Positions 53,909-57,128 of a stretch of 57,128 nucleotides of DNA are shown piece by piece (position 1 is the first letter of the stretch; every line of letters begins with the position of its first letter). A program made the translations under genes and the position numbers. The stretch spans positions 1 to 57,128 of the forward strand of contig NZ_BAFP01000266.1 in the NCBI RefSeq assembly GCF_000308455.1, read 5' to 3'. This DNA is from Nocardia abscessus NBRC 100374 (GTDB lineage Bacteria > Actinomycetota > Actinomycetes > Mycobacteriales > Mycobacteriaceae). The notes beneath the pieces are model-generated. The model did no database searches, was not told the origin of the DNA, and saw only the letters and a program-made list of their open reading frames with translations.

Positions 53909-55396
53909 TTATCGGATCCTTCCGTGTAGCACCGCGACCACACGGTCGACGATCGCGTCGGCCATCTCGCTGCGGCTGAATGTGGTGAGGGCCAGCGGTG
54001 ATGGAAAGCGTTGGCGTGTGGTCGCCTTGGCGTAAGCGAATTCCTTGAGGCCGTCAGGACCGTGTACCCGGCCGAAGCCGGAGCCGCCGACACCGCCGAG
54101 AGGAAGCGACGGATTCAGCGCATGCGCGACGAAGGCATTGATGGAGATGCCGCCCGCCCGGATGCGGTCGGCGATGTCGCGGCCGTCGCGGCGGGAGAAC
54201 ACAGTGCCGCCGAGTCCGTACTCGGTCGCGTTGACCCGGGCGACGGCCTCGTCCATATCGGTGACCTCGGCGATCGTGAGCGTCGGACCGAAGGTCTCCT
54301 CGGTCACTGCCGTAGCGTCCTCGGGGACGTCGACCAGGATGGTCGGCTGGACGAACTGGCCGTCGATGGTGTCCGGCCCGCCGAGTAGCGCCCGCGCGCC
54401 GCGCGCCAGCGCGTCCTCGATCTGCCCCAGGATGACGGAGATCTGCTTGGGCATGGTGATCGGGCCGACCTGCGCGCTGCCCGCGCCCGCGCGCACCGTG
54501 GCCGCCAGCGCCACCACCTTCGCGAGGAATTCGTCGTAGACGGCGGTGTGTACGTAGACGCGCTCCACCCCGAGGCAGGTTTGACCCGCATTCGACATGC
54601 CGCCCCACACGGCGACGTCGGCAGCTGCGTCCAGGTCGGCGTCGGCATCGACAATCAGCGCGTCCTTGCCGCCGCATTCCATCAGCACCGGAGTGAGGTT
54701 TTCCGCGCAGGTCGCCATCACCCGCTTGCCGGTGGCGGTCGAACCGGTGAAACCGATCTTTCCGACATTGCTGCGGCACAGTGCCGCACCGGTCTCGCCG
54801 TAGCCGGTGATCACTTGCAGCACTGGCTTTTCCGGCACGATGCGTCCGAAGGCTTCGGCCAGCCACACGCCGACGCCCGGGGTGTACTCGCTCGGCTTGA
54901 AAACGACGGCATTTCCCGCTGCCAGCGCGAAGGACACCGAACTCAGCGGAGTGAACACGGGATAGTTCCACGGACCGATGACCCCCACCACCCCGAATGG
55001 ACGGTACTCCACCTCGGCGGCGTGGTTGATCGTGAGCAAGCTCGGCATCACGCGGCGGCGTCCGAGCACTCTCTCCGCGTTGCGGGCCGCCCATTTCAGG
55101 TGCTCGAGCGCCATGACGATCTCGAGGTTGGCGTCCGAGATCGGCTTGCCCATCTCGTCGTGCATGATGCGGGCGAGTTCGTGACGGCCGCGGGTGATTT
55201 CGGTACGCCAGGCGTCCAGCCGCCGTGCCCGCCCGGCGAACCCCAGACTCGCCCACCAGCCCGCGGCATCACGCGCTGTTGCCACTGCTGAGTTCACCTC
55301 GGCGGCAGTGTGCACAGGGTGGACACCGACCCTCTTCCCGGTCGCCGGATTGCGCACCTCGAAGGTGGTATCTGTGATTGTCACGCTGGTGGACAT
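53909..55396 (-). CDS. Aldehyde dehydrogenase
   Basis: 495 residues. Glu in LMECGGKDAL, Cys in NAGQTCLGVERVYV, and GPWNYPVFTPL near the cofactor site. The ATG overlaps the SRPBCC stop by one base (TGATG). Related to succinate-semialdehyde-type dehydrogenases; substrate by context is an aldehyde from the same catabolic route. Confidence 0.92.
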   Translation of the reverse strand: MSTSVTITDTTFEVRNPATGKRVGVHPVHTAAEVNSAVATARDAAGWWASLGFAGRARRLDAWRTEITRGRHELARIMHDEMGKPISDANLEIVMALEHLKWAARNAERVLGRRRVMPSLLTINHAAEVEYRPFGVVGVIGPWNYPVFTPLSSVSFALAAGNAVVFKPSEYTPGVGVWLAEAFGRIVPEKPVLQVITGYGETGAALCRSNVGKIGFTGSTATGKRVMATCAENLTPVLMECGGKDALIVDADADLDAAADVAVWGGMSNAGQTCLGVERVYVHTAVYDEFLAKVVALAATVRAGAGSAQVGPITMPKQISVILGQIEDALARGARALLGGPDTIDGQFVQPTILVDVPEDATAVTEETFGPTLTIAEVTDMDEAVARVNATEYGLGGTVFSRRDGRDIADRIRAGGISINAFVAHALNPSLPLGGVGGSGFGRVHGPDGLKEFAYAKATTRQRFPSPLALTTFSRSEMADAIVDRVVAVLHGRIR

Positions 55397-55902
55397 CAGT
55401 TCCCCGCTTCCGACCCGTGGCGGACCCGATGCGCGGTGCCGCTGGCGATCGTGCCGGTGACGAGTCGGTTGACCGGCCCGGCCACGGCCAGCAGCGGTCG
55501 CAGCGCAAGCTCGCCTTCGAGCGCGAAAGTCCAGGCCAGTCGGGTGCCACCGGCATGCGGCGCGAGCACGATGTCCTCGGCGAAACGCCGCAATCCCGGG
55601 ATGGACGCGGCGTCCACCGTGAAGGTCATACGTTCGCCTTCGTCCCAGCGGTAGAACCGCTCATCCAACTGGACGAGCCGGCCGAGTGTGACGGTGCGGG
55701 TCGCGCCGACCCCGAATGGGCGCGGGGAGGTCCACTCCATCCCGGTGATCACGCAAGACCAGGAAACCAGGGCGTCGTCGGCCGTCAGCGCCGCCCACAC
55801 GGCGTCGGGACCGGCCTCGATGTCGATGGTGTGTTCGTAGCGCCGAGGCGCGGTCGAGAGGAACGCGTCGTCGGATTCCTCGAGGGTGAAGCGTCGTGCC
55901 AT
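55396..55902 (-). CDS. SRPBCC (polyketide-cyclase/START-like) protein
   Basis: 168 residues from the ATG at 55902. Has RRYEHTIDIEAGPDAVWAAL at the start, the usual helix-grip opening, and HAGGTRLAWTFALEGEL later. Members bind hydrophobic ligands; function here is unknown but coupling to the dehydrogenase suggests a carrier or accessory role. Confidence 0.8.
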   Translation of the reverse strand: MARRFTLEESDDAFLSTAPRRYEHTIDIEAGPDAVWAALTADDALVSWSCVITGMEWTSPRPFGVGATRTVTLGRLVQLDERFYRWDEGERMTFTVDAASIPGLRRFAEDIVLAPHAGGTRLAWTFALEGELALRPLLAVAGPVNRLVTGTIASGTAHRVRHGSEAGN

Positions 55903-55928
55903 GGACCTCGTCGTCCCTTCCGGTGGTT

Positions 55929-56978
55929 TCACAGATTGATGACCAGTGCGTCGCCGGCCGCGCGGGAGACACAGACGAGCATGTGATCGGCGCGTTCGGC
56001 CGCGGGCAGAATCCGGTCCCGGTGCTCGATCTCCCCGGCGAGCACGCCGGTCTTGCAGGTGCCGCAGAAGCCCTGTTGGCAGGAGTAGACGACATCGGGC
56101 ACGGTGCGCCGGATGGCGGCGAGCGCGGTTTCCTCGGCACCGACCCGGATCGTGCACCCGGTGCGCGCCAGGGTGAGGTCGAACTGGCGGCCGTCGGTGA
56201 CCGGCAGAGCGGAGAAGCGCTCGGTGTGCAGTGACCCGGTCGGATTGACAGCGAACATCGTGCGCTGGGCCGCGGCCAGCACCGGCGCGGGGCCACACAC
56301 ATAGACCGCAGCACCGGGTTCGGCTTGCTCGAGCAGCCCCGCAACATCGGGCATGCCGTATTCGTCGTCGGGCCGGATCTCCCCCTCGGGCAGTTCATCC
56401 AGGAAGGGCATCGAAGCCCGCGACCGACCGAGGTAGACCAGCTTGCCGCGGGCACCCGCGGCCTTGGCCATGGGCAATATCGGGGTGATGCCGATGCCAC
56501 CCGCGATGAACAGATATGACGGAGCCTCCACGAAAGTGAACGCGTTGCGCGGCCCGCGCACCTGCAAGGCATCCCCTGGCCGCACGTGGCGGTGCATCTC
56601 GATCGACCCGCCACCGCCGTCGGGAATACGCCGCACCGCGATCCGGTAGCTGAACCGATCACTCGGGTCACCGCACAACGAGTACTGCCGCTGCTTTCCG
56701 GAAGGGAGGAACACATCCAGGTGCGCGCCGGGGCGCCACTCCGGCAGCGCTTCGCCGTCGGCTGCGCGCAGCGTGAAGCTGAGCACGTCCGTTGCCTCGT
56801 CCTCGACCCGGTCGACGACCAGGTTCAGGTCGAATCCGGTACGCCGCACCGGAGTCGACCTCGACAGCAGCGCAGCGGCGGGGCCGGAGACGAAGACTCG
56901 CTTGTAGGCGTCCATCACCGTGCCGAGCATCCGCAAGCTCGCCGGAGCGGCTTCGTCTGCAACCATGCTTTTTCCCAT
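55929..56978 (-). CDS. Ferredoxin-NADP-type reductase with C-terminal [2Fe-2S] domain
   Basis: 349 residues. FAD site RQYSLCGDP, NAD(P) site IAGGIGITPILPM and CGPAPVL, then a plant-type ferredoxin domain with CQQGFCGTC and a later CVS as cluster ligands. Such phthalate-dioxygenase-reductase-like proteins supply electrons to oxygenases. The start ATG overlaps the stop of the preceding hydrolase gene. Confidence 0.9.
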   Translation of the reverse strand: MGKSMVADEAAPASLRMLGTVMDAYKRVFVSGPAAALLSRSTPVRRTGFDLNLVVDRVEDEATDVLSFTLRAADGEALPEWRPGAHLDVFLPSGKQRQYSLCGDPSDRFSYRIAVRRIPDGGGGSIEMHRHVRPGDALQVRGPRNAFTFVEAPSYLFIAGGIGITPILPMAKAAGARGKLVYLGRSRASMPFLDELPEGEIRPDDEYGMPDVAGLLEQAEPGAAVYVCGPAPVLAAAQRTMFAVNPTGSLHTERFSALPVTDGRQFDLTLARTGCTIRVGAEETALAAIRRTVPDVVYSCQQGFCGTCKTGVLAGEIEHRDRILPAAERADHMLVCVSRAAGDALVINL

Positions 56979-57128
56979 CAGTGACCGGCAGCCCTAGCCG
57001 CGGGTGAGTGCGCGAGATACCGCAGCGCTGTGTCCATAGGCCCCAGTTGCGACGGATGGAAGCTGCGCCGCAGATACCGCGGCATCTCAGTGAAAAACAC
57101 TGTCCAGTTGGGAATCACACCGCGTCGT
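56978..57128 (-). CDS. Metal-dependent hydrolase (PF10118-like), C-terminal part, cut by right edge
   Basis: The open frame runs in from the right edge and ends at 56978 with TGATG overlap to the reductase. The 49 visible residues include VIPNWTVFFTEMPRYLRRSF and HPSQLGPMD, like the end of predicted metal-dependent hydrolases of the PF10118 family found beside lipid and steroid genes. The metal site is outside the window. Confidence 0.6.
   Translation of the reverse strand, partial: RRGVIPNWTVFFTEMPRYLRRSFHPSQLGPMDTALRYLAHSPAARAAGH

Overview
The window is high-GC actinobacterial DNA. It has dense, often overlapping genes (ATGA, GTGA and TGATG junctions), GTG and TTG starts, many TetR regulators, and cytochrome P450, Baeyer-Villiger, FadD and acyl-CoA dehydrogenase genes like those of mycolic-acid bacteria. 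A Nocardia-like organism is the best guess; this is inference, since no rRNA or other taxonomic marker is present.

Region 1 (1-17.7 kb) is a biosynthetic cluster for a salicyl-capped metallophore. It holds a large NRPS cut by the left edge (ArCP-Cy-A-PCP-Cy-A...), an O-methyltransferase, a P450, a flavin-dependent halogenase-like enzyme, an MbtI/Irp9-type salicylate synthase, a pair of ABC half-transporters of the YbtPQ/IrtAB type, an MFS exporter and a divergent TetR. Three sites in its non-coding DNA (5353, 7867, 14956) each match the actinobacterial Zur box at 12 of 15 positions, and no canonical IdeR/DmdR box was seen. My leading hypothesis is a zinc-regulated, possibly halogenated, thiazoline/oxazoline zincophore related in logic to coelibactin.

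Region 2 (17.7-33.5 kb) is accessory DNA. It contains a stretch of gene fragments (18.4-19.7 kb), a SnoaL/SDR/epimerase operon and a DapB-like reductase near shared palindromes, a decayed arsenic locus beside an intact-looking MerR-controlled metal operon, and various small oxidoreductases. One TetR/DUF1772 module has three copies of one operator.

Region 3 (33.9-37.4 kb) has a rare gene: one polypeptide with an N-terminal trans-polyprenyl diphosphate synthase and a C-terminal class I terpene synthase, convergent with a two-gene ABC-2 exporter.

Region 4 (37.6-57.1 kb) is lipid or alicyclic catabolism, mostly on the minus strand. An SDR and an acyl-CoA dehydrogenase, each with an apparent single-base deletion, precede an APH-like gene. 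A CrtC-like/ALDH/SDR/P450/DUF2236 operon lies divergent from a TetR with a twin operator. A second operon, with a metal-dependent hydrolase cut by the right edge, then ferredoxin reductase, SRPBCC, ALDH, BVMO, SDR, esterase and FadD, recalls the mymA operon of Mycobacterium tuberculosis. No tRNA, rRNA, CRISPR array, insertion sequence or prophage was recognised.
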